From: Muricauda sp. SCSIO 64092
GTDB lineage: Bacteria > Bacteroidota > Bacteroidia > Flavobacteriales > Flavobacteriaceae
Reading direction: 5' to 3'
Assembly (NCBI RefSeq): GCF_023016285.1
Contig: NZ_CP095413.1
Location: forward strand, 4,533,501-4,597,500
Length of the DNA stretch: 64,000 bases
Part shown: piece after piece, positions 18,564 through 29,623 of the stretch
How the letters are laid out: each line of letters begins with the position of its first letter
How positions within the stretch are numbered: the stretch's first letter is position 1
The notes under the pieces: generated by a model
Told to the model about the DNA's origin: nothing
Database searches by the model: none
Seen by the model: the letters and a program-made list of their open reading frames with translations, nothing else
Translations under genes and position numbers: made by a program

Positions 18564-20834
18564 ATGGCATTTGATATTGATATGATCAAAAGGGTCTATG
18601 CCCACATGGGGGAACGTGTGGACAAGGCTAGGAAACTCCTTGCTAGACCTATGACTTTAGCAGAGAAAATCCTTTATTCCCATCTATGGGACGGAAATCC
18701 TACTACGGTCTTTCAAAGAGGCAAGGATTATGTGGATTTTGCCCCGGACAGGGTAGCTTGCCAAGATGCTACGGCCCAGATGGCACTATTGCAATTTATG
18801 CATGCTGGGAAGCCCAAAGTTGCCGTTCCCACTACAGTTCATTGCGATCACTTGATTCAAGCCAAAGTAGGTGCCGATGCCGATTTAAAACGTGCCAATG
18901 AAACCAGTAATGAAGTGTTCGACTTTTTGGAGTCGGTCTCCAATAAATACGGGATTGGATTTTGGAAGCCCGGAGCAGGTATTATCCACCAAGTTGTCTT
19001 GGAGAATTATGCTTTTCCAGGGGGTATGATGATCGGTACCGATTCCCATACGGTAAATGCCGGAGGGTTGGGAATGGTCGCTATTGGGGTTGGGGGAGCA
19101 GATGCCGTTGACGTAATGGCGGGAATGCCCTGGGAACTAAAATTCCCCAAACTTATTGGAGTAAAATTGAAAGGAAAACTTTCGGGGTGGACCGCTCCTA
19201 AAGATGTTATTCTCAAAGTGGCGGATATTTTGACCGTAAAGGGAGGAACTGGGGCCATCATAGAATATTTTGGAGAAGGTGCCTTGGCCATGTCCTGTAC
19301 CGGTAAGGGTACCATTTGTAATATGGGCGCAGAAGTAGGTGCTACTACCTCCACTTTTGGTTATGATGAGTCCATGGACCGTTACCTTAGGGGTACCAAC
19401 AGGGCCGATGTTGCTGATGCCGCTTTGGAAGTGAAAGAACACCTAACCGCAGATGCCGGGGTTTATGATGAACCGGAAAAATACTTCGATCAGGTCATAG
19501 AAATAGATTTGAATACCTTGGAACCCCATTTAAACGGGCCCTTTACCCCGGACTTGGCGACCCCTATCTCTAAAATGAGTGAGGCTGCAAAAGAAAACGA
19601 TTGGCCATTGAATGTTGAGGTGGGCTTAATAGGCTCTTGTACCAATTCGTCCTATGAAGATATTTCAAGGGCTGCTTCATTGGCCAAACAAGTAGCGGAC
19701 AAAAACTTAAGAACAAAGTCCAAGTTTACCATTACCCCAGGGTCGGAACAGGTTCGTTATACAATTGAAAGGGATGGATTCATTGATACCTTCAACAATA
19801 TTGGCGCTACGGTTTTTGCCAATGCCTGCGGACCTTGTATTGGGATGTGGGATCGTTATGGTGATAAAGCTGCAGATGGTCCCAGAAATACCATTGTGCA
19901 CTCCTTTAACCGAAACTTTGCCAAAAGGGCGGATGGAAACCCAAATACCATGGCCTTTGTAGGTTCTCCGGAACTGGTCACCGCCATCGCCATCGCCGGC
20001 AGGTTGGATTTTAATCCAGTTTCCGACAAACTGATCAATGAGGATGGTGAAGAAGTCATGTTGGACGAACCAAGGGGGTATGAACTACCGCCAGAAGGCT
20101 TCGCTGTTGAGGATGCGGGATACATTGCTCCCAAAGAAGACGGCAGCCAGGTAGAGGTAATCGTTTCCCAGGAGTCACAGCGTTTGCAACTTTTGGCTCC
20201 TTTTGAGCCCATTCAACCTGAAAGTTTAAAGGGAATGAAATTGCTTATTAAAGCATTTGGAAAATGTACTACGGACCATATTTCCATGGCGGGCCCATGG
20301 CTTAGGTACCGTGGTCACTTGGACAATATTGCCAACAATACGCTTATTGGAGCCGTAAATGCCTACAATAAAAAGACCAATTTTGTCAAGAACCAATTGA
20401 CAGGGGAATATGGTGCGGTTCCAGATACCCAGAGGGAATACAAGAAAAATGGAATTAAGACCATTGTGATAGGGGACCATAACTATGGAGAGGGCTCCTC
20501 ACGTGAGCACGCAGCCATGCAGCCTCGTCACCTGGGTGTAGCTGCCGTTTTGGTTAAATCCTTTGCAAGGATCCATGAGACCAACCTTAAAAAACAAGGG
20601 ATGTTGGGCCTCACTTTTGCCAATGAGAATGACTATGATCTGATTCAGGAAGATGATACGTTCAACTTTGTGGACATAGTGGATTTTGCACCCGGAAAAC
20701 CGTTGACCATTGAGGTGGTCCATGCCGACGGTAGCAAAGATATTGTAATGGCCAACCATAGTTATAATGATGCACAGATTGGATGGTTCAAAGAAGGTTC
20801 TGCCCTAAATGTGATTAAAAAGGAGAACGCCTAA
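18564..20834 (+). CDS. aconitate hydratase (mitochondrial-type)
   Basis: TCA-cycle enzyme that interconverts citrate and isocitrate through a [4Fe-4S] cluster. The 756 residues match the eukaryotic mitochondrial-type aconitase rather than AcnB. The cluster cysteines are C359 in GSCTNSS, and C422 and C425 in NACGPCIG. The substrate-binding stretch [15 protein letters not shown] lies in the C-terminal swivel domain. It is monocistronic, with a possible promoter about 50 bp upstream and an intrinsic terminator just behind. Confidence 0.95.
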   Translation: MAFDIDMIKRVYAHMGERVDKARKLLARPMTLAEKILYSHLWDGNPTTVFQRGKDYVDFAPDRVACQDATAQMALLQFMHAGKPKVAVPTTVHCDHLIQAKVGADADLKRANETSNEVFDFLESVSNKYGIGFWKPGAGIIHQVVLENYAFPGGMMIGTDSHTVNAGGLGMVAIGVGGADAVDVMAGMPWELKFPKLIGVKLKGKLSGWTAPKDVILKVADILTVKGGTGAIIEYFGEGALAMSCTGKGTICNMGAEVGATTSTFGYDESMDRYLRGTNRADVADAALEVKEHLTADAGVYDEPEKYFDQVIEIDLNTLEPHLNGPFTPDLATPISKMSEAAKENDWPLNVEVGLIGSCTNSSYEDISRAASLAKQVADKNLRTKSKFTITPGSEQVRYTIERDGFIDTFNNIGATVFANACGPCIGMWDRYGDKAADGPRNTIVHSFNRNFAKRADGNPNTMAFVGSPELVTAIAIAGRLDFNPVSDKLINEDGEEVMLDEPRGYELPPEGFAVEDAGYIAPKEDGSQVEVIVSQESQRLQLLAPFEPIQPESLKGMKLLIKAFGKCTTDHISMAGPWLRYRGHLDNIANNTLIGAVNAYNKKTNFVKNQLTGEYGAVPDTQREYKKNGIKTIVIGDHNYGEGSSREHAAMQPRHLGVAAVLVKSFARIHETNLKKQGMLGLTFANENDYDLIQEDDTFNFVDIVDFAPGKPLTIEVVHADGSKDIVMANHSYNDAQIGWFKEGSALNVIKKENA

Positions 20835-20854
20835 CCCAAATAAAGTGATAACCC

Positions 20855-20884
20855 AAAAAACTCCTGATTCGTCAGGAGTTTTTT
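20855..20884 (+). terminator. intrinsic terminator after aconitase
   Basis: Stem AACTCCTGA/TCAGGAGTT with a 4-nt loop and a T-run, 20 bp after the aconitase stop. Confidence 0.88.
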
Positions 20885-20907
20885 GATAGTACATAACCCA
20901 ATTCATT

Positions 20908-21465
20908 ATGACCAAAAAGAAGACGTTCCTTAATGTCCTGCTCATTCTTGTTGTTCTCGCTTTTTTTGTAACCCCACTTGGTCATTATGGGAAGATTTTT
21001 TTAAATCGACTTTTCTCCTTCTCTCCAGATGTTATTGAGGTTTCCAAGCGGGAACAACTACCGGATTACAACTGGCGGTTGAAGGACGCCGAATGGAACT
21101 TTTTTAATTTTGAAGCATCAAGGGGTAGGGTAGTTTTTATCAATTTTTGGGCGTCTTGGCGCCTACCTTCCGAGGCCGAACTTTCAAGTATCCAATCCCT
21201 ATATGAAAAATACCGGGGTAAGATTGACTTTTACATCATTACGGATGAGGAGAGGCCCCCTGTAGAGGAGTTCATGGAAAAACAGCAATTCACCTTCCCA
21301 TTGACCTATCTTATTATTGGCGATAGGGCGCCCCTGGAAATTCCCAAACCCCCATATTCCTATCTCATCGATAAGGAGGGCTTTATCGTTGTTGAACAAG
21401 AAGGTATAGCGGATTGGAACACCTCTAAAGTCCATGGGCTTATTGATGGGTTGTTGCTGCAATAG
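20908..21465 (+). CDS. TlpA-like thioredoxin-fold protein lacking the CxxC motif
   Basis: Protein of 185 residues with an N-terminal membrane anchor or signal (about 6-24) and a thioredoxin fold of the TlpA/ResA type (VVFINFWASW at 75-84; cis-Pro-like KPPYSYLID near 147). The canonical WCxxC reads W84-R85-L-P-S88, so both cysteines are missing and it cannot act as a thiol oxidoreductase. The remainder of the fold looks intact, which suggests a retained binding role rather than decay. No operon partner is evident. Confidence 0.8.
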   Translation: MTKKKTFLNVLLILVVLAFFVTPLGHYGKIFLNRLFSFSPDVIEVSKREQLPDYNWRLKDAEWNFFNFEASRGRVVFINFWASWRLPSEAELSSIQSLYEKYRGKIDFYIITDEERPPVEEFMEKQQFTFPLTYLIIGDRAPLEIPKPPYSYLIDKEGFIVVEQEGIADWNTSKVHGLIDGLLLQ

Positions 21466-21528
21466 GCCAATTCCTATTTTACGTAAAAATGTGATGCTTT
21501 TGCTTCTCCCTAAATCATATCTTAGCTT

Positions 21529-22252
21529 ATGGAGCCATTGGACGAAAAAATAATGGGACAGCTAACCACCATAAGCTTTTTTAGGTTTACAGGCCTTAAG
21601 GGAAAAATATGGGCATTTGGTATGATGCAGTTTGCCCATGCGCGAATGCGGCACGTTAAGGGAATGGAATTCTATAAACTTATGGGTACCGGAAAAGCCC
21701 AGTTCAACCCATTTCCGGATTGGTCCGTGTACGCCATACTACAGATTTGGTCAAATGAAGCTGCTGCAGATAGGTTTTTTTCGTCGAACGGACTCTTCCA
21801 CCATTACCAAAAAATGTCAAAAGAGCATTGGGTTTTATATCTTAGGAACCGAATTGCCCGAGGACATTGGGATGGCTCAAATCCATTTAAAAAATCCGAA
21901 ACCCTGACCGATCAAATTCCCTATGTGGCTGCCCTGACCCGTGCCACGATCAAGACAAGGTTTTTGTGGAAATTCTGGAGATTTGTCCCAAAATCCCAAA
22001 CGGAGCTCTGGGGGAACAACGGTTTGATGTACACCAAGGGGGTAGGGGAGGTCCCATTTCAACAAATGGCCACCTTTAGCGTTTGGAAAGATGAAGCTTC
22101 TTTGAATGCATTTGCCTATCAGACCCAGGGCCATGTAAAGGCCATTGGGAAGACCCGGGAATTGGGATGGTATCGGGAAGAGTTATTTGCGAGGTTCCAA
22201 CCCTATAGGTCCATTGGAACATGGAATGGGCAAAATCCCATTCCCGGTTTAA

Positions 22253-22260
<8 letters not shown>
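21529..22260 (+). CDS. CrtA-like (spheroidene monooxygenase family) protein
   Basis: Protein of 243 residues resembling CrtA. In the C-terminal part I recognise RATIKTRFLWKFWRFVP, then GVGEVPFQQMATFSVW, then HVKAIGKTRELGWYREELFA and ARFQPYRSIGTWNG. These are CrtA hallmarks as I recall the family, which adds oxygen at C-2 of acyclic carotenoid ends. It lies at the tail of the carotenoid operon, facing it, with stop codons overlapping by 8 nt. It might oxygenate C-2' of the acyclic end, as in myxol. That is inference; the family also includes uncharacterised DUF3291-type proteins. Confidence 0.72.
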
Positions 22261-24812
<2,552 letters not shown>

Positions 24813-24814
24813 AC

Positions 24815-25660
24815 TTACACCAAATGTAACTTATAGTTTACATAGGATTTGGCCAAAAGCCCAATTTTTTCATAGTTGGGAACACGTATCCGTGTGTTTT
24901 TTATCTCGAGTGGTGGTGTCTTTTTGAGTTTGGCCAATAACCTTTTGTAGTACTTAAAAGCGGTATAGACACCAAACTTGGCTTCTGGTGGTAATTTTTC
25001 TATTCCACTGAACCCTTTGGCAAAATCTGCCTCAATTTCCGCAACAATTCTTTTTTTGGAAGCTTCATCCAGTTCCAATAAATTGGTATTGGGGAAATAC
25101 GACCGTTCCAAGAGTTCGTAATCCGCTTTTAAGTCCCTAAGGAAATTCACTTTTTGAAAAGCGGAACCCAAGGCCATCGCGGTATCTTTTAGGGAGTTGT
25201 ATTTTTCCTTGTCCCCGTTCACAAAGACACAGAGGCACATTAATCCTACCACATCGGCGGAGCCATAGATATACTCCTTATATTCTGCTGTAGTGGCGTA
25301 TTCCTTTTTTACGAGGTCCATGCGCATACTTTTCATAAATGCCTCAACCAGGTGCATGGGAATGTCATAGCTGTGGAATGTAAATTGAAAGGAATTTAAA
25401 ATGGGATTTAAGCTGATTTTATTTTCCAGGGCACTGTAGAGTTCCTTTTCAAAATTATTGAAGAGGGTTTCCTTGTCGTAATCATGGAAGGTGTCCACGA
25501 TTTCATCGGCAAAGCGGACAAAACCATAAATATTGTAAATATCGTTCCGTATTGAGGTTCCTAGCATTCTGGTGGCCAATGAAAAGGAAGTACTGTAAGA
25601 TTCTGTAACGAGCTTACTACAGCCGTAGGAAACGTTATCAAATATAGCTTTCATTTTCAA
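24815..25660 (-). CDS. crtB: phytoene synthase CrtB
   Basis: Condenses two geranylgeranyl diphosphates to phytoene. The 281-residue protein contains the first Asp-rich motif in FVRFADEIVDTFHDYD and the second in NFLRDLKADYEL, with the SYSTSFSLATRML substrate region. Length is normal. Its start overlaps the stop of crtI by 4 nt (ATGA). Met3 is an equally possible start. The gene lies between crtI and crtZ in a single operon. Confidence 0.94.
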   Translation of the reverse strand: MKMKAIFDNVSYGCSKLVTESYSTSFSLATRMLGTSIRNDIYNIYGFVRFADEIVDTFHDYDKETLFNNFEKELYSALENKISLNPILNSFQFTFHSYDIPMHLVEAFMKSMRMDLVKKEYATTAEYKEYIYGSADVVGLMCLCVFVNGDKEKYNSLKDTAMALGSAFQKVNFLRDLKADYELLERSYFPNTNLLELDEASKKRIVAEIEADFAKGFSGIEKLPPEAKFGVYTAFKYYKRLLAKLKKTPPLEIKNTRIRVPNYEKIGLLAKSYVNYKLHLV

Positions 25661-27111
25661 CAGTTTTTTAGGGTTAGTTCAGAGACCAATTTTCCAGAAA
25701 TTAGGGAAGGGGGTACTCCTGGCCCCGGAACGGTCAATTGTCCTGTGAAATAGAGGTTTTCAACTTTATTACTTTTTAGGTTAGGTCTTAAAAATGCGGT
25801 CTGTGCCAAGGTGTTCGCCATACCATAGGCATTGCCCTTGTACGAATTGTACTGTTCCACAAAATCGTTCACACAAAAGCTTTCCTCGAATAAAATGTTT
25901 TCCTTCACGGACTGTTCCGTACGTTTTTCAAAACGGTCCATGATAATGTCAAAATATTGGTTCCTTAGTTCCTGGGTATCCTCCAGGCCCGGTGCAATGG
26001 GAATTAAAAAGAAGCCGGCCTCACATCCCTCGGGGGCCATGGTCCCATCTGTTTTGGATGGAAAATTGGCATAGAACAAAGGCTCGGACGGCCATTTGGG
26101 ATGGTCGTAGATTTCTTCGGCATGCAGCTCAAAATTCGTGTCAAAGAATAGGTTGTGGTGTTCTATCTTTTGCAGCTTTTTGCTGAAACCCACGTAAAAT
26201 AGGAGGGAGGATGGGGCATAGGTCTTTTTGTCCCAGTAGCGTTCTGAATATTGTCTGTATTTGTGGTCCAAAAGGGTTTCGGAATGATGGTAGTCCGCAC
26301 CACTGATAACAATATCGGCAACAATCCTATTCCCTTTGGAAACGATTCCACTTACCTTTCCTTGGGCTACTTCAATCTTTTCTACCGGGCTGTTTGTATA
26401 AAAACGGACGCCAAGTTCTTCCGCCAGACTTTTCATGGCCTTTATGATTTCGTACATGCCCCCTTTTGGGTGCCATGTCCCAAGACCAAAATCGGCAAAG
26501 TTCATAAAGCTGTAAAAAGAAGGGGTCTTACTGGGTTTTGCCCCAAGGAACAAAACGGGAAATTCCAATGTTGAAATCAATTTTGGATTTTGGAACCTTT
26601 TTCTGACTTCTTGACTAATGGACTTAAAAAATTGGTCTACCCGTAACACCGTGTCCTTGGTGACCAACTCCAATGGGGACAGTCCCGGTTTAAGGACAAT
26701 TTTATTGATAGCGATATTGTAGTTGTCCTGCGCTTTCCCTATGAAGCTTCGTAAGGGTTCACTGCTTCCCGTTTCAATCCGTTCGAACTCCTCACATATT
26801 TTGTCCATGCAGTCACCAATGGTGATCACATCATCGGAAAAGAAGATTTTATAGGCGGGGTCCAATTTATCCAGTTGATAGTAATCCGAAGTGGATTTGC
26901 CAAAATCAGAAAAGAATTTCTCAAAAATATCCGGCATCCAATACCAACTTGGTCCAATGTCAAAGGTGAAGCCATCCTTTTGAAGTTGTCTGGCCCGGCC
27001 ACCAACGGTTCCGTTCTTTTCAAAAACGGAGACCTTGCATCCGGATTTGGCCAGATAACATGCCGCCGAAAGGGAGGAAAAACCCGAACCGATGATAACA
27101 ACCTTTTTCAT
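25657..27111 (-). CDS. crtI: phytoene desaturase CrtI
   Basis: FAD-dependent desaturase of 484 residues that converts phytoene to lycopene. It has an N-terminal GSGFSSLSAACYLAKSG dinucleotide fold, a RGARQLQKDGFTFD-like region and a C-terminal YFTGQLTVPGPGVPPSLISG motif. This C-terminus is the CrtI form, distinct from the CrtD copy downstream. It is the first enzyme gene after the regulator, 16 bp away, so its expression should follow the CarH-like protein. Confidence 0.92.
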   Translation of the reverse strand: MKKVVIIGSGFSSLSAACYLAKSGCKVSVFEKNGTVGGRARQLQKDGFTFDIGPSWYWMPDIFEKFFSDFGKSTSDYYQLDKLDPAYKIFFSDDVITIGDCMDKICEEFERIETGSSEPLRSFIGKAQDNYNIAINKIVLKPGLSPLELVTKDTVLRVDQFFKSISQEVRKRFQNPKLISTLEFPVLFLGAKPSKTPSFYSFMNFADFGLGTWHPKGGMYEIIKAMKSLAEELGVRFYTNSPVEKIEVAQGKVSGIVSKGNRIVADIVISGADYHHSETLLDHKYRQYSERYWDKKTYAPSSLLFYVGFSKKLQKIEHHNLFFDTNFELHAEEIYDHPKWPSEPLFYANFPSKTDGTMAPEGCEAGFFLIPIAPGLEDTQELRNQYFDIIMDRFEKRTEQSVKENILFEESFCVNDFVEQYNSYKGNAYGMANTLAQTAFLRPNLKSNKVENLYFTGQLTVPGPGVPPSLISGKLVSELTLKNC

Positions 27112-27127
27112 TTTTTTGTAAAAGCGA

Positions 27128-28027
27128 TTACATATGACTCATTAAACGCTCAATGGAATTAAACGTCCTAATGGACTCCGGAAGGTCTTCGTTCAATAAG
27201 TGCTGTACTTGGTGTCCCAATATCCAAAGTTTGGAATTGCCCAGGGAGTTCACATCTTTTTCAAAGTTTTCAATGTACTTTTCTATTTCGTCCTTGGTGG
27301 GCGAAACAGTGAAGTAGGACACAAAATGCACATTTTCGTAGTACTTAATAATGTCCACAAGGTTTTCAATGGGCATGGTCTGTCCCAAATAGATGGCTTT
27401 GTACCCTTTTAGATTAATTTCATAATTCAGAAAGAGCAGTCCCAACTCATGGATTTCATTCTCCGGGAGAAACAGCACAAATACCTTGTCCTTCCGGGTA
27501 GGTTCAATAATTTGTAATTTCTCCGTATTAATGTATATCTTTTGTTTGATGAGATTGGTAATAAAATGCTCGTGGGACGGACTAATGGTATCCGTTTGCC
27601 AAAGCAGTCCAAGCTCATTCAATAAGGGGATAAAGACCTCAATGAATATTTCCCTAAAGGAACGTTCTGCCAATAAACTATTGTACGTATTAAAGAAAAG
27701 GGCTTGATCAAAATTGATCATGGAGAGCTTAAAGGCATTTATGGCATGGCTCTTTTCGCTGTTTTTGGCCACAATTTCACGGACCAGGACCGGAATTTCA
27801 CTTTCCGGTATTTTGGCGATTTTTGAAATCTTATAGCCGTTATGGTAAAGCAGGACTATGTTTAATAATTTTTGTAGACTTTTTAAACTATACGTCCTAA
27901 TGTTGGTGACGGTCCTTTCGGGGGAAAAAAGATTGTAGCGCTTTTCCCATATCCGTATGGTATGCGCCTTGATTCCTGAAAGGTTCTCCATATCACGGAT
28001 ACTAAAGGATTTTTTAACGTTGTTCAT
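27128..28027 (-). CDS. MerR-family cobalamin-binding photoreceptor-type regulator (CarH-like)
   Basis: Protein of 299 residues. The N-terminal MerR DNA-binding helix-turn-helix (about 7-75) reads FSIRDMENLSGIKAHTIRIWEKRY. The C-terminal half is a helical bundle plus a B12-binding Rossmann domain. The residues that hold adenosylcobalamin in characterised CarH are matched: W143 followed nine residues later by E153-H154, and the lower-ligand motif E191-x-H193-E-x-G196. CarH is a repressor released by light. It leads the carotenoid operon, so light-controlled pigment synthesis with autoregulation is the likely logic. Ligand identity is inferred from motif spacing. Confidence 0.85.
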   Translation of the reverse strand: MNNVKKSFSIRDMENLSGIKAHTIRIWEKRYNLFSPERTVTNIRTYSLKSLQKLLNIVLLYHNGYKISKIAKIPESEIPVLVREIVAKNSEKSHAINAFKLSMINFDQALFFNTYNSLLAERSFREIFIEVFIPLLNELGLLWQTDTISPSHEHFITNLIKQKIYINTEKLQIIEPTRKDKVFVLFLPENEIHELGLLFLNYEINLKGYKAIYLGQTMPIENLVDIIKYYENVHFVSYFTVSPTKDEIEKYIENFEKDVNSLGNSKLWILGHQVQHLLNEDLPESIRTFNSIERLMSHM

Positions 28028-28041
28028 TTTTTATCTGGAAT

Positions 28042-28100
28042 CGTTAAACAAATCTACAATTTAAATCCTTCCAAGTTGATAAACAAGCGTTAAAATTTAA
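28042..28100 (-). promoter_or_regulatory. promoter and candidate operator of the carotenoid operon
   Basis: On the minus strand TAGATTTG (28049-28056 complement) matches TAnnTTTG, with a TTG 15 nt upstream (28072-28074), shorter than ideal. Two copies of CGTTAAA (28042-28048 and 28089-28095 on the plus strand) and a near-palindrome GTTAAAATTTAAC (28089-28101) are possible CarH binding sites. I have no experimental basis for them. Confidence 0.4.
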
Positions 28101-28130
28101 CAATTCACCGTATTTACGGCCTATTGGACA

Positions 28131-28157
28131 AAAAAATCCCTTGGAAAACCAAGGGAC
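28131..28157 (-). terminator. minus-strand intrinsic terminator in front of the carH promoter
   Basis: Stem CCCTTGG/CCAAGGG with a 4-nt loop has the T-run only on the minus strand (the A-run at 28130-28137 of the plus strand). It would stop transcripts coming from the tRNA side before they enter the carotenoid promoter. Confidence 0.6.
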
Positions 28158-28162
28158 GAGTG

Positions 28163-28194
28163 TTGTGTCCAAGAGAAGAATTTATGTATTTTTG
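28163..28194 (+). promoter_or_regulatory. promoter of tRNA-Leu
   Basis: TTG at 28163-28165, 21-nt spacer, TATTTTTG at 28187-28194. Transcription would start near 28201, a few bases before the mature tRNA. Confidence 0.65.
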
Positions 28195-28206
28195 CCCACC
28201 TAAAAT

Positions 28207-28290
28207 GCCCACGTGGTGGAATTGGTAGACACGCTACCTTGAGGGGGTAGTGGGAGCAATCCCGTGGAAGTTCGAATCTTCTCGTGGGCA
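28207..28290 (+). tRNA. tRNA-Leu(GAG)
   Basis: Complete cloverleaf with acceptor stem GCCCACG/CGTGGGC, a long variable arm as in class II tRNAs, anticodon stem CTACC/GGTAG and loop TTGAGGG, so anticodon GAG. The T-arm is GAAG-TTCGAAT-CTTC and the discriminator base is A. No CCA is encoded. The 3' part from the T-loop onwards is copied three more times downstream, see the array. Confidence 0.95.
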
Positions 28291-28303
28291 CAAACCTTCG
28301 CTT

Positions 28304-28588
28304 TTGGGATTTCATGTCTACATCCTCTACAGTCCAAAGTTTGACAAGTATTATGTCGGCCAAACCATGGCCCTGACCAACCGTTTGGATCGACATAACT
28401 CGGGTCTGGTCAAATCCACAGCACCCTACCGATTATGGAAAGTGGTTTGGACCACCGAAAAGGATTCCAGGGGAGAGGCGATGATACTGGAGCGGAAACT
28501 TAAAAACCTTTCCAAGGCCCGACTGCAAAAGTTCATCGAAAAGTATAGTGGAAATCCCGACGATGGCTCCACCATATCGGGATGCTGA
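28304..28588 (+). CDS. GIY-YIG nuclease, unit 1
   Basis: Small single-domain GIY-YIG endonuclease of 94 residues, starting most plausibly at TTG 28304 (MGFHVYILYS), as no ATG or GTG is available at the right place; a GTG inside the tRNA at 28250 is open in frame but would add tRNA-derived residues. The catalytic set is intact: VYI (5-7), YVG (17-19), R27, H31, E63 and N68. Such proteins belong to the UPF0213/YhbQ-like branch. The natural target is unknown, and its position directly behind tRNA-Leu suggests a homing-type role. The stop codon lies inside the downstream hairpin. Confidence 0.85.
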   Translation: MGFHVYILYSPKFDKYYVGQTMALTNRLDRHNSGLVKSTAPYRLWKVVWTTEKDSRGEAMILERKLKNLSKARLQKFIEKYSGNPDDGSTISGC

Positions 28589-28640
28589 CAGGTAAACCTC
28601 GTCAGCATTCGAATCTTCTCGTGGGCACAAACCTCCGTTT

Positions 28641-28925
28641 TTGGGATTTCATGTCTACATCCTCTACAGTCCAAAGTTTGACAAGTATTATGTCGGCCAA
28701 ACCATGGCCCTGACCAACCGTTTGGATCGACATAACTCGGGTCTGGTCAAATCCACAGCACCCTACCGATTATGGAAAGTAGTTTGGATGACCGAAAAGA
28801 ATTCCAGGGGGGAGGCCATGATACTGGAGCGGAAACTTAAAAACCTTTCCAAGGCCCGACTGCAAAAGTTCATCGAAAAGTATGGTGGAAGTCCCGACGA
28901 TGGCTCCGCCATATCGGGATGCTGA
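28641..28925 (+). CDS. GIY-YIG nuclease, unit 2
   Basis: Second copy, also 94 residues from TTG 28641, identical in organisation. It carries the most differences from the others: M for T at position 51 (WMTEK), N for D at 54, G for S at 82, S for N at 84 and A for T at 90. The catalytic residues are unchanged. Because 337 is not divisible by three, adjacent units are in different reading frames and cannot be read as one protein. Confidence 0.85.
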   Translation: MGFHVYILYSPKFDKYYVGQTMALTNRLDRHNSGLVKSTAPYRLWKVVWMTEKNSRGEAMILERKLKNLSKARLQKFIEKYGGSPDDGSAISGC

Positions 28926-28977
28926 CAGGTATGCCTCGTCAGCATTCGAATCTTCTCGTGGGCACAAACCTTCGCTT

Positions 28978-29262
28978 TTGGGATTTCATGTCTACATCCT
29001 CTACAGTCCAAAGTTTGACAAGTATTATGTCGGCCAAACCATGGCCCTGACCAACCGTTTGGATCGACATAACTCGGGTCTGTTCAAATCCACAGCACCC
29101 TACCGATTATGGAAAGTGGTTTGGACCACCGAAAAGGATTCCAGGGGAGAGGCGATGATACTGGAGCGGAAACTTAAAAACCTTTCCAAGGCCCGACTGC
29201 AAAAGTTCATCGAAAAGTATAGTGGAAGTCCCGACGATGGCTCCACCATATCGGGATGCTGA
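28978..29262 (+). CDS. GIY-YIG nuclease, unit 3
   Basis: Third copy, 94 residues from TTG 28978. It differs from unit 1 only by F for V at position 36 (GLFKST) and S for N at 84, so units 1 and 3 are closer to each other than either is to unit 2. Active-site residues are intact. It is followed by the last full tRNA-end repeat and the degenerate remnant. Confidence 0.85.
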   Translation: MGFHVYILYSPKFDKYYVGQTMALTNRLDRHNSGLFKSTAPYRLWKVVWTTEKDSRGEAMILERKLKNLSKARLQKFIEKYSGSPDDGSTISGC

Positions 29263-29460
29263 CAGGTAAACCCCGTCAGCATTCGAATCTTCTCGTGGGC
29301 ACAAACCCGGAATGCTGACAAGAAAAGCCTAGTCGGCATTCCAATCTTCTCGGGTCATTAAAACTAAAAGACCATTTTATAGCTAACAATAATGTGAACG
29401 GACCAGTATGGCGGAGTCAACAAGGTATTCAATGTTTTTAGAGGTGAAAAAACAGATACT

Positions 29461-29500
29461 ACCAAAAGAACCACAACAATATTGCCGTGGTTCTTTTGGT
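29461..29500. terminator. strong hairpin, possible terminator
   Basis: Perfect 14-bp stem with a 12-nt loop. The T-rich right arm and following TTTATTT give weak terminator character on the plus strand. Confidence 0.45.
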
Positions 29501-29594
29501 TTATTTGCTTTACCGCCAGTGTAAATTTAGCAGTAAGGTGGGAACGCGATACGCTTTGCTAATCGGGCACTAACTGGGCAGGAGGGTAATCACA

Positions 29595-29623
29595 GCAAAA
29601 CCGCCATTTCGGCGGTTTTTTGC
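29595..29623. terminator. bidirectional intrinsic terminator at the end of the toxin locus
   Basis: GCAAAACCGCC, 5-nt loop, GGCGGTTTTTTGC. A-run on the left and T-run on the right, so it ends the minus-strand immunity gene that stops at 29650 as well as plus-strand transcripts. Confidence 0.7.

Larger units (their letters stand above)
28271..29357 (+). mobile_element. tandem array of three 337-bp tRNA-end/GIY-YIG units plus a remnant
   Basis: A 26-bp sequence starting TTCGAATCTTCTCGTGGGCA, which begins inside the T-loop and includes the tRNA 3' end, occurs at 28271-28296, 28608-28633, 28945-28970 and 29282-29307, each exactly 337 bp apart. Every interval holds a GIY-YIG nuclease gene. Between gene end and next repeat are two hairpins: CCCGA/TCGGG with an inner ATGG/CCAT, and ATGCTGAC/GTCAGCAT. 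After the last copy a remnant contains a longer version of the second hairpin (29310-29342) and a broken repeat (29343-29354). The layout looks like repeated insertion at, or amplification from, the tRNA 3' end. There is no integrase. Confidence 0.8.

Noticed and set aside
28433..29339. Repeated minus-strand frames of 65-82 codons (starting MCPREDSNAD or MDCRGCRHEI) in the GIY-YIG array.
   Set aside because: They are antisense to the nuclease genes and the tRNA copies; their N-termini are simply the complement of the tRNA 3' end.
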